From the NCBI GenBank assembly GCA_028718545.1, contig JAQULT010000011.1, positions 1 through 42,495 on the forward strand: DNA of 42,495 nucleotides, given 5' to 3'. The DNA is from Fidelibacterota bacterium (GTDB lineage Bacteria; Fidelibacterota; Fidelibacteria; Fidelibacterales; Fidelibacteraceae). The position numbers were made by a program, and so were the translations under genes. A model generated the notes under the pieces. The model made no database searches and was not told the origin of the DNA. It saw only the letters and a program-made list of their open reading frames with translations. This document shows, one piece after another, positions 1 through 6,804 of this stretch (position 1 is its first letter; each line of letters opens with the position of its first letter).

Positions 1-1
1 G

Positions 2-88
2 CTGAATTACTTCTGGAAGCTGCGTATTGAGCCCCGGAATGAAAAGGTCATCCGCTTAAGTGTCGATATATTACCCTGCGGGTCCTAA
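2..88 (+). CDS. 3' end of an unrecognised gene (partial)
   Basis: An open frame enters from the left edge and stops at TAA 86-88, giving 28 residues that begin LNYFWKLRIEPRNEK and end LPCGS. It is the only frame on this strand that stays open across the edge for any length; the basic/hydrophobic mix looks like real protein, but the fragment is too short to assign. No intrinsic terminator follows before the rplU promoter at 147. It could be chance coding potential. Confidence 0.4.
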   Translation: MNYFWKLRIEPRNEKVIRLSVDILPCGS

Positions 89-146
89 AAGCATTCCCCC
101 CGGCAAAAATATTTCCCTTTAAAAAATGATAAATCAACAAAATTGC

Positions 147-175
147 TTGACTGTCAATCTTGTTTTGGATATATT
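147..175 (+). promoter_or_regulatory. Sigma70-type promoter of rplU-rpmA
   Basis: TTGACT (147-152) and TATATT (170-175) are separated by exactly 17 bp, in an AT-rich gap before rplU. The start point would fall near 182, leaving a leader of about 37 nt with an AGGAA ribosome binding site at 206-210. Confidence 0.7.
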
Positions 176-218
176 TATCGGCTATTTGGCTTAAAGATTA
201 AAAACAGGAAATCATGCA

Positions 219-617
219 ATGTATGCGATCGTCGAAATCAGTGGGAAACAGTTCAAGGTGAGCGAATCGAACCTTCTCAAGGTTCCCGTGCAGAATGCGG
301 AAGCCAATGAGATCCTTCAGTTCAAGAATGTGATGCTGCTTGACAACGAAGGAAAGATCAGTATCGGAACGCCTTTTATCAAAAATGCACTTGTTACGGC
401 AACGGTTGTGGAACACGGCCGTGACAGAAAAGTTATTGTTTTCAAGAAAAAACGCAGAAAAGATTATAAAGTAAAGCGCGGTCATCGTCAGGGTTTTACC
501 AAGATCCGGATCGAATCCATCAGCAGCGGCAAGGTAAAAGCTTCTGAAGAAACTGCAGCAGCCGCCAAAAAGTCTCCCGCAGCTGCAGAAGACGGCAAAA
601 AGACAGAAAAGGAATAA
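219..617 (+). CDS. rplU: 50S ribosomal protein bL21
   Basis: Binds 23S rRNA in the large ribosomal subunit. The first ~100 residues follow the bL21 pattern: [14 protein letters not shown] at the N-terminus, then the basic stretch [26 protein letters not shown]. At 132 aa it exceeds the usual ~103 aa because of a tail of about 28 residues rich in Ala, Lys and Glu, probably disordered. ATG 219 is chosen because AGGAA lies 8 nt upstream; an ATG at 214 is out of frame. rpmA follows after 2 bp, the usual rplU-rpmA order. Confidence 0.97.
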   Translation: MYAIVEISGKQFKVSESNLLKVPVQNAEANEILQFKNVMLLDNEGKISIGTPFIKNALVTATVVEHGRDRKVIVFKKKRRKDYKVKRGHRQGFTKIRIESISSGKVKASEETAAAAKKSPAAAEDGKKTEKE

Positions 618-619
618 TT

Positions 620-871
620 ATGGCACATAAAAAAGGACAAGGCAGCTCGAATAACGGTCGGGACAGCAATCCGAAATATTTGGGTGTCAAATACTATGGC
701 GGTCAGCAAGTTACTGCCGGTACGATCATCGTTCGCCAGCGCGGCACCAAATTCTTCCCCGGTCTCAATGCCGGGATTGGCGGCGACGACACGATTTTTG
801 CCACAGCGGACGGCACAGTGCAGTTCAACACCAAGCGCGGCAGAAAAATGGTCGATATTCTGACTGCCTGA
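620..871 (+). CDS. rpmA: 50S ribosomal protein bL27
   Basis: Large-subunit protein whose N-terminus reaches towards the peptidyl transferase centre. The 83-aa product has the family signature: [16 protein letters not shown] at the N-terminus, then [24 protein letters not shown] and [17 protein letters not shown]. The N-terminus begins directly with AHKKG, so there is none of the cleavable extension seen in Firmicutes. AAGGAA precedes the start. It is co-transcribed with rplU and ends before the terminator at 894-918. Confidence 0.98.
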   Translation: MAHKKGQGSSNNGRDSNPKYLGVKYYGGQQVTAGTIIVRQRGTKFFPGLNAGIGGDDTIFATADGTVQFNTKRGRKMVDILTA

Positions 872-893
872 GACAAAACTTCAGTGATATAAT

Positions 894-918
894 AAGCCCC
901 CGATAAAGGGGCTTTTTT
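894..918 (+). terminator. Intrinsic terminator after rplU-rpmA
   Basis: AAGCCCC (894-900), a 7-nt loop and GGGGCTT (908-914), running into a six-T tract (913-918). It lies 22 bp after the rpmA stop. Confidence 0.9.
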
Positions 919-936
919 GTTTTGGAGGGTAATTTA

Positions 937-979
937 TTTGAGTCAATTATTTTGAGTTAATTTAATTGAGTCAATTTAT
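937..979. repeat. Three TTGAGTYAA units at 14-bp spacing (heptad repeat, locus 1)
   Basis: TTGAGTCAA occurs at 938-946, TTGAGTTAA at 952-960 and TTGAGTCAA at 966-974: three near-identical copies exactly 14 bp apart. TTGA-G-TCAA is itself a 9-bp palindrome. The array lies in the convergent gap between the rpmA terminator and the yjbQ stop. A matching array is found at 36172-36208. Confidence 0.85.
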
Positions 980-989
980 TGGATCTCTT

Positions 990-1412
990 TCACTCCCCGA
1001 TAATCTTTACCAGTACGCGCTTCGGCCGGCGCCCGTCAAACTCCCCGTAAAAGATCTGCTCCCAGGGACCAAAATCCAAACGTCCCTGTGTTACCGCCAC
1101 CACAACCTCACGCCCCATGATCTGTCGCTTGTGATGGGCGTCACCATTATCCTCTCCACTGCGATTGTGCCGGTATCGCTGCGGTGAAGGATCAAAAGGC
1201 GCCAGGGTTTCCAGCCAGGCCTTATAGTCCTCATGCAGCCCCGGCTCATCGTCATTGATAAAGACCGAGGCGGTAATGTGCATAGCGTTGATCAGACATA
1301 ATCCTTCGCGAATACCGGATTTTCGCAACGCGGCTTCCACCTTATCGCTAATATTGATGAAATCCATCCGCGTTGGTACCGTGAATGTCAGATATTCCGT
1401 ATAGGAGCGCAT
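990..1412 (-). CDS. yjbQ: YjbQ family protein (UPF0047)
   Basis: Small cytosolic protein of the UPF0047/YjbQ family; members have been linked to a weak thiamine-phosphate-synthase-like activity, but the physiological role is unsettled. The 140-aa product carries the conserved blocks [16 protein letters not shown] (about residues 44-59), [19 protein letters not shown] (82-100) and [20 protein letters not shown] near the C-terminus. Length is normal for the family. It starts 3 bp after the SPFH stop, so it is the last gene of the nfeD-SPFH-yjbQ unit. The stop codon is 11 bp from the repeat array at 937-979. Confidence 0.9.
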   Translation of the reverse strand: MRSYTEYLTFTVPTRMDFINISDKVEAALRKSGIREGLCLINAMHITASVFINDDEPGLHEDYKAWLETLAPFDPSPQRYRHNRSGEDNGDAHHKRQIMGREVVVAVTQGRLDFGPWEQIFYGEFDGRRPKRVLVKIIGE

Positions 1413-1415
1413 TGT

Positions 1416-2360
1416 TTATTTTTCTTTTACTGCCGTCTTCCGGGTCTGTTCAAGGACTTTGGTAACGGTGGCCACCACACTGCCTACATCGGTCAGATTG
1501 CCGGGAAGGATCATGGTATTGTTTTCCTTCGCCAGTTTGCCGAATTCCGTCAGGTATTGTTCGGCAATGCGCAGGTTGACGGCTTCGGCGCCGCCTTTTT
1601 CATTGATGACCTTTGCGATCTCCTTAAGTCCCATGGCGGTTGCAACGGCAACTTTTTCGATCTCTGCCGCGCGACCTTCCGCCTCGTTGATACGGCGCTG
1701 CTTCTCTCCTTCGGATTTCGCGATCAATTCCTGCTTTTCACCGTCTGCACGGTTGATCTTCGCTTGCTTGTCTCCTTCGGATTCCGCGATCAGCGCGCGT
1801 TTTTCGCGCTCGGCCCGCATCTGTTTTTCCATGGCATCCTTGATGCTCTGCGGAGGTGTGATATTCTTGACTTCGTAACGGGTAACTTTTACACCCCAGG
1901 GATCGGAAGCCTTATCCACTGCATCCACAATGGAAGTGTTGATCGTTTCGCGCTCTTCAAAGGTCTTGTCCAGTTCCATGCGGCCGATCACGCTTCGCAT
2001 GGTAGTCTGCGCCAGCTGGGTCGCGGCAAACTGATAATTGTCAATTCCGTAGGAAGCTTTGACCGGATCCATGACCTGAAGGTAAAGGATACCGTCGACC
2101 TCCACGGAAATATTGTCCCGGGTAATACAGGTCTGCGAGACAACATCCAGGGCCTGCTCTTTCAAAGTGTGCTTATAGGCGACCCGGTCGACCATCGGAA
2201 CCAAAACATGGAAACCGGCAGTGATGGTTTTTTTGTACTTGCCCAATCGCTCGACAATGAACGCGGATTTTTGGGGAACCACACGAATGTATTTGGCAAG
2301 AATGACCAGGGCAAGAATGATCAGGCCTATCCAGATAATGGTCAATACGAACGGACTCAT
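1416..2360 (-). CDS. qmcA: SPFH/stomatin-like membrane protein (QmcA type)
   Basis: Membrane-anchored scaffold of the stomatin/prohibitin (SPFH) family. One N-terminal transmembrane helix spans about residues 5-23. The SPFH core follows, with VERLGKYKKTITAGFHVLVP, VDGILYLQV and a block around LAQTTMRSVIGRMELDKTFEER. A long charged coiled coil (about 175-245) contains repeated ESEGDKQ, ADGEKQ, KSEGEKQ and EAEGRA units. 314 aa is typical. AGGAG lies before ATG 2360. The NfeD gene is 12 bp upstream, the common NfeD-stomatin pairing, in which NfeD is thought to bind the SPFH oligomer. Confidence 0.93.
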   Translation of the reverse strand: MSPFVLTIIWIGLIILALVILAKYIRVVPQKSAFIVERLGKYKKTITAGFHVLVPMVDRVAYKHTLKEQALDVVSQTCITRDNISVEVDGILYLQVMDPVKASYGIDNYQFAATQLAQTTMRSVIGRMELDKTFEERETINTSIVDAVDKASDPWGVKVTRYEVKNITPPQSIKDAMEKQMRAEREKRALIAESEGDKQAKINRADGEKQELIAKSEGEKQRRINEAEGRAAEIEKVAVATAMGLKEIAKVINEKGGAEAVNLRIAEQYLTEFGKLAKENNTMILPGNLTDVGSVVATVTKVLEQTRKTAVKEK

Positions 2361-2372
2361 AAGATTCTCCTT

Positions 2373-2813
2373 TTATTTTATGGGTTCAACTTTCAGCCGG
2401 ATGCTGTCTTTATCAATGATGCGGACAGGTGTTCCTTCCGGAATATCTTCATCCGCAAAGGCGTCCCAGGAAGTCCCGCGGTAAAGCACTTTTCCTTCCC
2501 CCTTGACAAAAGCCTTTTCCACGATTGCTTTTCTGCCGATATAATCATCCAGTCCTTCGCTTTCGGCTCCCTCATGATCACTGAAAAAATGTTTTTTCAA
2601 CTGCCTTCTCAGTAAAAGCAGCGATGCCACCGAGATAACGGTAAACAGCATCAGCTGCACCCAGAGCGCCATCGAGGGGAAAATGGCGGTCAGGATGGCA
2701 AGGACCCAGGCACCGGCGCCAAAAAAGATGACGATCAGTCCGGGTATCGCAAATTCCAGCAGCATCATTGCAAGCCCGATCAGGAACCAGATCAGCACAG
2801 ATGATATTTCCAT
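2373..2813 (-). CDS. nfeD: NfeD-like membrane protein with OB-fold domain
   Basis: Short-form (NfeD1b-like) partner of the SPFH protein downstream. Residues 1-70 contain two or three membrane helices, including LIGLAMMLLEFAIPGLIVIFFGAGAW, the recognisable NfeD start. A soluble OB-fold domain follows (about 88-146), with GRKAIVEKAFVKGEGKVLYRG and EGTPVRIIDKDSIRLKVEP. It lacks the N-terminal ClpP-class protease domain of long NfeD proteins. Start 2813 has AAAGGAGA 5 nt upstream. No clear promoter is visible between this gene and the terminator at 2844-2873. Confidence 0.9.
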   Translation of the reverse strand: MEISSVLIWFLIGLAMMLLEFAIPGLIVIFFGAGAWVLAILTAIFPSMALWVQLMLFTVISVASLLLLRRQLKKHFFSDHEGAESEGLDDYIGRKAIVEKAFVKGEGKVLYRGTSWDAFADEDIPEGTPVRIIDKDSIRLKVEPIK

Positions 2814-2843
2814 ATTTATCTCCTTTCGCAGATAATGGGTTGA

Positions 2844-2873
2844 AAAAAAGCGTGATTCTCATCACGCTTTTTT
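2844..2873 (-). terminator. Terminator between the YtfJ-like gene and nfeD
   Basis: AAAAAAGCGTGAT (2844-2856), loop TCTC, ATCACGCTTTTTT (2861-2873): a perfect 13-bp symmetrical hairpin able to act on both strands. Here it ends the minus-strand transcript of the YtfJ-like gene, which stops at 2883. Confidence 0.9.
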
Positions 2874-2882
2874 ATAAACATT

Positions 2883-3410
2883 TTAAAGATTCTTCTTTAT
2901 CGTAGCAATGTATTCCGCAATTTCCGCTTCTTCCATTTTACCGTCCTTGCGGTACACCAGAACTCCGTTCTTGTTGAAGACCAGAATGCAATAGGTATCA
3001 TCCGTTAAGCCCCATTGCTGTACGAAAGCATGGCTGGTATCTTTCAGATACACGGTGCCCGGATACTTTTTCTGTTTGTTCTTCAAAACCATGGAAACGG
3101 CAAATGCCGGCAGTTTGGTCGCTTTGTAGTTTATCACGGCGACGGACCGCAACAGATCTTTGGAAATATCTTCCTTTTCCAGCGCTTCTTCGGCCGCAAC
3201 GTTCATATCCGATTCATCCGGATCTACATAGAATAAACACCAGGCCGTCTCTTTCAATTCCGCACTGCTCCAGGGATTGTTGTCCAGACGTCCACCGTCC
3301 TTTCCTTCCAGGACCAGCAGCGGCGGTTTTTCTCCGATGACAATCCCTCCCGCGAACAACATGCCCGCCATGCCGGCCAGTACCCCAATGACTACCAGTA
3401 ACTTCTTCAT
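2883..3410 (-). CDS. YtfJ-like thioredoxin-fold exported protein
   Basis: Resembles the YtfJ (HI0045) family of periplasmic thioredoxin-fold proteins of unknown function. The 175-aa product starts with a signal peptide (MKKLLVVIGVLAGMAGMLFAGG). It then shows family landmarks: NNPWSSAELKETAWCLFYVDP, VAVINYKATKLPAF, LKNKQKKYPGTVYLKD, and a final block around CILVFNKNGVLVYRKDGKM, like the ending of E. coli YtfJ. No CxxC motif is present, so a disulfide reductase role is unlikely. ATG 3410 is preferred over an upstream ATG at 3458 because GGAGGG lies 4 nt before it and the signal peptide begins there. It ends 10 bp before a strong terminator, so it is monocistronic. Confidence 0.8.
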   Translation of the reverse strand: MKKLLVVIGVLAGMAGMLFAGGIVIGEKPPLLVLEGKDGGRLDNNPWSSAELKETAWCLFYVDPDESDMNVAAEEALEKEDISKDLLRSVAVINYKATKLPAFAVSMVLKNKQKKYPGTVYLKDTSHAFVQQWGLTDDTYCILVFNKNGVLVYRKDGKMEEAEIAEYIATIKKNL

Positions 3411-3761
3411 GTTTCCCTCCGTTATGTTAATAGTTAAAGTATGAAAAATATAGGACAATTTTTTCTTTTTCCAAATATTAATATTGTTGACTTCAATTCA
3501 AGATCCGGAGTAAATCGTAAATTGTGATCCGTAAGTCGTAATTCGTAAGTCGTAAGTTGATTTTAGCGATTTGTGTGCGAGCGGCCGTAATTTCGGATTG
3601 CAAACAACGTTGATTGAAGTATAAACTCCGGATATTGATCAGATTCTCCCTATACGGAATCAGCGCCAAACCCATCATTCATCGTTTATCGTTTCTCTAA
3701 TTTTAACCGCAAATGAAAATTTTATTTTGTTTGTCAATGCTTTTCGTTTATTTTGCAAATT
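3411..3761. other. 351-bp divergent intergenic region with heptad repeats
   Basis: No convincing gene. It separates the YtfJ-like gene (minus) from the PHP gene (plus). It holds an AARTCGT heptad array at 3512-3560, two ATCGTTT heptads at 3681-3694, and AT-rich flanks that must contain both promoters. A 61-aa minus-strand frame at 3493-3678 has a periodic sequence because it reads the repeats, and is not taken as a gene. Confidence 0.7.
3512..3560. repeat. Heptanucleotide repeat array AARTCGT (seven units)
   Basis: Seven consecutive 7-bp units in one register: AAATCGT, AAATTGT, GATCCGT, AAGTCGT, AATTCGT, AAGTCGT and a terminal AAGTTGA. Two further heptads (ATCGTTT twice) lie at 3681-3694 in the same gap. 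Confidence 0.8.
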
Positions 3762-4655
3762 ATGGCAATTTATTTTTCAAAAATGCGGAAGGATAAAGAA
3801 GAGCCGCAACAGCTGATTGCGGACCTGCACATCCATTCCACGGCATCGGACGGAGAATACCGCCCTGCACAAATTGCGGAATTCCTGGAAAAGCGCGGTA
3901 TTCGCGTTGCAGCTCTTGCCGATCATGACAGTATTGCCGGCCTTAATGAATTCCGGCGTTCCTTCAAAGGCTTCTCGGTCCCCGGTATTGAGCTTTCCGT
4001 CGAATACCGGGACCGCGGTTTCCATCTGCTGGCTTACGGCTTCGATCCGGAAAATCACGAGCTGAGGTCGCAGCTGCGGGAGTTTCAGAAAATTCGCTAT
4101 GAACGAATCCTGAAGATCTGCGAACGTCTGGATGATATGGGCCTCCCCCTGCAGCTTCCCGATGAATTTCAGCATTTTGATGAAGAAAATACGCTGGGAC
4201 GCCCCCATATCGCAAGAGCCCTTATGGCGGCCGGACATGTCCGCGAATTCAACGAGGCATTTACACGCTACATCGGTGACGGAAAACCCGCCTATGTTGC
4301 AAAGGCCCGCATGAATTTTGAAGATGCGATGGCGCTGATACGCCGCGCGGGCGGCATTGCCATCCTGGCACATCCGGGTCAGTACCAGCCGGGAGTATCC
4401 TTCGAAATGCTGACCGCGATCCCGGTCAACGGCTTCGAGGTCTACCATCCCAATCATTCAAAGACCTATACCCGTGTTCTGCGGGAATACTGCCTTCGCA
4501 ATGGTATGCCCTACTCCGGGGGCTCGGATTTTCACGACCTGCGGAAAAACAAGGCAAATCTGCTGGGCTGTTTTGGATTAAAAAAATACGAATGGGATAA
4601 TCTGCGGAATTATTTGGAGACGCACTGCGCCTGTCCCTACTCGGAAAATTGCTGA
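3762..4655 (+). CDS. PHP domain metal-dependent phosphoesterase (RNase AM/TrpH type)
   Basis: Probable 5'-3' oligoribonuclease or nucleoside-bisphosphate phosphatase of the PHP family, which uses a trinuclear metal site. Metal-binding motifs appear in order: DLHIHSTASDG, ALADHDSIAG, GIELSVE, GRPHIARAL, ILAHPGQY, FEVYHPNHS and GGSDFHD. 297 aa is normal for TrpH-like proteins. The start is uncertain: ATG 3762 lacks a Shine-Dalgarno site and sits 7 nt after TATTTT (3749-3754), and ATG 3783 also lacks one. The 3' end overlaps the convergent AI-2E gene by 19 bp. Confidence 0.9.
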   Translation: MAIYFSKMRKDKEEPQQLIADLHIHSTASDGEYRPAQIAEFLEKRGIRVAALADHDSIAGLNEFRRSFKGFSVPGIELSVEYRDRGFHLLAYGFDPENHELRSQLREFQKIRYERILKICERLDDMGLPLQLPDEFQHFDEENTLGRPHIARALMAAGHVREFNEAFTRYIGDGKPAYVAKARMNFEDAMALIRRAGGIAILAHPGQYQPGVSFEMLTAIPVNGFEVYHPNHSKTYTRVLREYCLRNGMPYSGGSDFHDLRKNKANLLGCFGLKKYEWDNLRNYLETHCACPYSENC

Positions 4656-5725
4656 TCTTCCGGCGGCAGCTGTTCGCCCATTACGGCGCGGACAATAAAG
4701 GATCCTCCGCTGTATTGCAGGATCATGGCAATGATGGACTGCAGGGGCACGCAGATGATCATACCGATCGGACCCCAGAGCCAGCTCCAGAAAAACAAGG
4801 AAATAATAATAAACAGGGGTGACAGCTTTAAACCTTCGCCCAGATAACGGGGATCAATGACGTTCCCCCATAAGAATTGCGAGGCGGTCAGGAGCAGCGA
4901 CATTAAAAGGAATTTTCCGTCAAAGCCGTATTGCAGCAGATAGATCAGCATGGGGAAAAAGGTGGCGATAATGGAGCCGATACTGGGAATAAAATTCAGC
5001 ATGAAGGTAATAAGGCCGATAATGATAATAAAGTCCAGACGGAAGATCCCGGTAATGATCATGGCAAAAATGGCCGTAAAAAGACTGATCACGGTTTTGC
5101 GGATAATATAGGTCTGGATCTTCTTCTGGATCTCCGGGATGATCTCCGGACGATTTTTCCCCTTTAGCCGCAGGATCAGTGCTTCCAGGCGCTGTTCCAG
5201 GGACTTCCTTTCGGCGACAATGAAAAGGAGGATCAGGATCATCAGGATCAGCGAAACGATGAAATCAACAAAACTGCCCATCGTCGCGGTCACAAAACGC
5301 TGCAGAGAGATGCGGTTCGCCAGTTCGAACCAATTGACCTTATCCTTGAAAAAATACTGGGCGTCTTCCATCGGGATCTTGAAACGCGACAGCATATCAT
5401 AAAACGAAAGAATGAGTTTTTCCTGATATTTGGGGAATTCTGCGACAAAGGAGCTGATGCTGGCGTAGACGACCGTTCCGAATAAAAAGAGCATTCCGCC
5501 GACAATGACGAACAGCAGCAGAATGATCACGAAATTCGGGACTTTTTTGCGGTTCAAAAAACGAATGAGCGGACTGAACAAAAATGCAATAAAAACTGCA
5601 AGAACCAGCGGAATAAAGATGCTCCGCATCCCCTTGAGCACGATTACCGCGATCACCAATCCGGCAAGGATAGCAAGCACCCGCAGATAATTGTTCATTC
5701 TTTCTTGTTGCTTCAGATCCATCAT
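4637..5725 (-). CDS. AI-2E family transporter (PF01594-type permease)
   Basis: Inner-membrane permease of the AI-2E/TqsA-like family; substrates vary (autoinducer-2, Na+/H+ exchange) and cannot be told here. The 362-aa protein has about eight membrane segments: two near residues 15-55, a pair around 60-95, then FVDFIVSLILMILILLFIVAE and a C-terminal bundle. The family motif PSIGSIIATFFPMLIYLLQ is present, as is the GPIGMIICVPLQSI ending. ATG 5725 (or 5722) is chosen over an upstream in-frame ATG at 5803 because AAGGGCGGA precedes it and the -10 box of its promoter lies at 5776-5781. Confidence 0.92.
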   Translation of the reverse strand: MMDLKQQERMNNYLRVLAILAGLVIAVIVLKGMRSIFIPLVLAVFIAFLFSPLIRFLNRKKVPNFVIILLLFVIVGGMLFLFGTVVYASISSFVAEFPKYQEKLILSFYDMLSRFKIPMEDAQYFFKDKVNWFELANRISLQRFVTATMGSFVDFIVSLILMILILLFIVAERKSLEQRLEALILRLKGKNRPEIIPEIQKKIQTYIIRKTVISLFTAIFAMIITGIFRLDFIIIIGLITFMLNFIPSIGSIIATFFPMLIYLLQYGFDGKFLLMSLLLTASQFLWGNVIDPRYLGEGLKLSPLFIIISLFFWSWLWGPIGMIICVPLQSIIAMILQYSGGSFIVRAVMGEQLPPEDQQFSE

Positions 5726-5775
5726 TCCGCCCTTTTCACTTTGAATATCCGGAGTCTTCCGGACTTTCGATCCTA

Positions 5776-5803
5776 AATATAGGGAATCACCGCCGAATTG
5801 CAA
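5776..5803 (-). promoter_or_regulatory. Promoter of the AI-2E family gene
   Basis: On the minus strand, TTGCAA (5803-5798), a 16-bp spacer and TATATT (5781-5776), upstream of start 5725. Confidence 0.5.
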
Positions 5804-5897
5804 AATGTATTAAATTCAAGCGAAAAGACAATTTGCAGAAATTTATATAACATTTCGGTATAATCCGTAACACTTATTGAACGAAACACTTTATCAA

Positions 5898-5926
5898 TTG
5901 ACACAACATAAATATTTTTGTATTTT
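5898..5926 (+). promoter_or_regulatory. Promoter directly before the GT5-like gene
   Basis: TTGACA (5898-5903), a 17-bp spacer and TATTTT (5921-5926). The predicted start point (about 5933) is only about 5 nt before ATG 5938, so the transcript may be leaderless or nearly so. Confidence 0.65.
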
Positions 5927-5937
5927 ACACTTATGTT

Positions 5938-6804
5938 ATGGGTAACAAAATTATGAATGAACAACAGACACTGAAGATTTATCATATCTCCAAACGCGTA
6001 AGCCCCTTTACTCCAGCATCGACGGAAGGAGATTTCATATCCGGAACATCCCGGGTCTTTAATGAGAACAAGATCGATGTCCGGGTGTTCTTGCCGCGTT
6101 ACGGATATATCTCCGAACGCAAGTTCATCCTGCGTGAAGTGATACGGCTTAAGGATATTGAGATAGAGATCGGCGGAAAGAAATACCTCTCCTGCGTCAA
6201 ATCCGCCTTTATCCCGGATTCCAGGGTTCAGGTCTATTTCAACGTCTTCCCCGAATTTTACCGTGACATCTCCCGCCAGGTAACCAGCAATTACATGGAA
6301 CCGAAAAATCCGAATATTTATAAAGCATTCCTAACTTATGCGTTTACGGCGCTGAACACGCTGGAGCGCCTTTACTGGCAGCCGGACATCATTCTCTGCT
6401 ACGGCTGGCATACCGCCATGGTACCGATCCTGATCAAGGGATTGCTGAAGGACCACGACTGGTTCAATAAATCCAGGATCGTAACCATTTTAAGCCGGGA
6501 CGAGCCTTTTTATGCCTTCCCGGAAAATATTCTCAAAGAATTCCATGTTGAGGACAATGCGAATCTCTTCGCGCAGGCAGGCTCTTTTCTGGAACAGGCG
6601 CTGCGGACTTCCGACGGGATCGTGATGCTGAACTCCAAAAAAGAAGATAAACTGGGTGATCTGTTGAAGCTGAAACAAATCAAACAAATTTTATCGGATA
6701 AAAAGGAACATTACCGGGTCTTCAACATAAACAGCTCGACAGATAACAATGAATTTTGGGGTCCAATTGCAAAAGAACTCTATGAATTTCTCGACATACT
6801 CTAG
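5938..6804 (+). CDS. Starch/glycogen synthase catalytic-domain (GT5) protein, shortened
   Basis: Matches only the N-terminal Rossmann domain of GT5 glycogen synthases. KIYHISKRVSPFTPASTEGD corresponds to the start. DVRVFLPRYGYISER aligns with the canonical VrVvlPrYg block, and DIILCYGWHTAMVPILIK with the Asp-Trp-His acceptor region. At 288 aa it is about half length: the C-terminal GT1 domain that binds ADP-glucose is absent, and the KTGGL loop is replaced by STEGDF. It may not make glycogen by itself. From memory, short GT5-like genes beside a lipoprotein gene are common in Bacteroidota, a context seen here too. Start is 5938 or ATG 5953; neither has a good ribosome binding site. Confidence 0.7.
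   Translation: MGNKIMNEQQTLKIYHISKRVSPFTPASTEGDFISGTSRVFNENKIDVRVFLPRYGYISERKFILREVIRLKDIEIEIGGKKYLSCVKSAFIPDSRVQVYFNVFPEFYRDISRQVTSNYMEPKNPNIYKAFLTYAFTALNTLERLYWQPDIILCYGWHTAMVPILIKGLLKDHDWFNKSRIVTILSRDEPFYAFPENILKEFHVEDNANLFAQAGSFLEQALRTSDGIVMLNSKKEDKLGDLLKLKQIKQILSDKKEHYRVFNINSSTDNNEFWGPIAKELYEFLDIL

Noticed and set aside
1557-2615. 352-aa plus-strand frame opposite the SPFH and NfeD genes
   Set aside because: It runs antisense across two well-supported genes with start sites and family motifs, and its own sequence is Phe/His-rich with no domain.
3493-3678. 61-aa minus-strand frame in the YtfJ-PHP gap
   Set aside because: Its second half is a periodic Leu-Arg-Thr-Asn-Tyr-Asp type sequence produced by the 7-bp repeats; no ribosome binding site or recognisable domain. 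Treated as repeat DNA.
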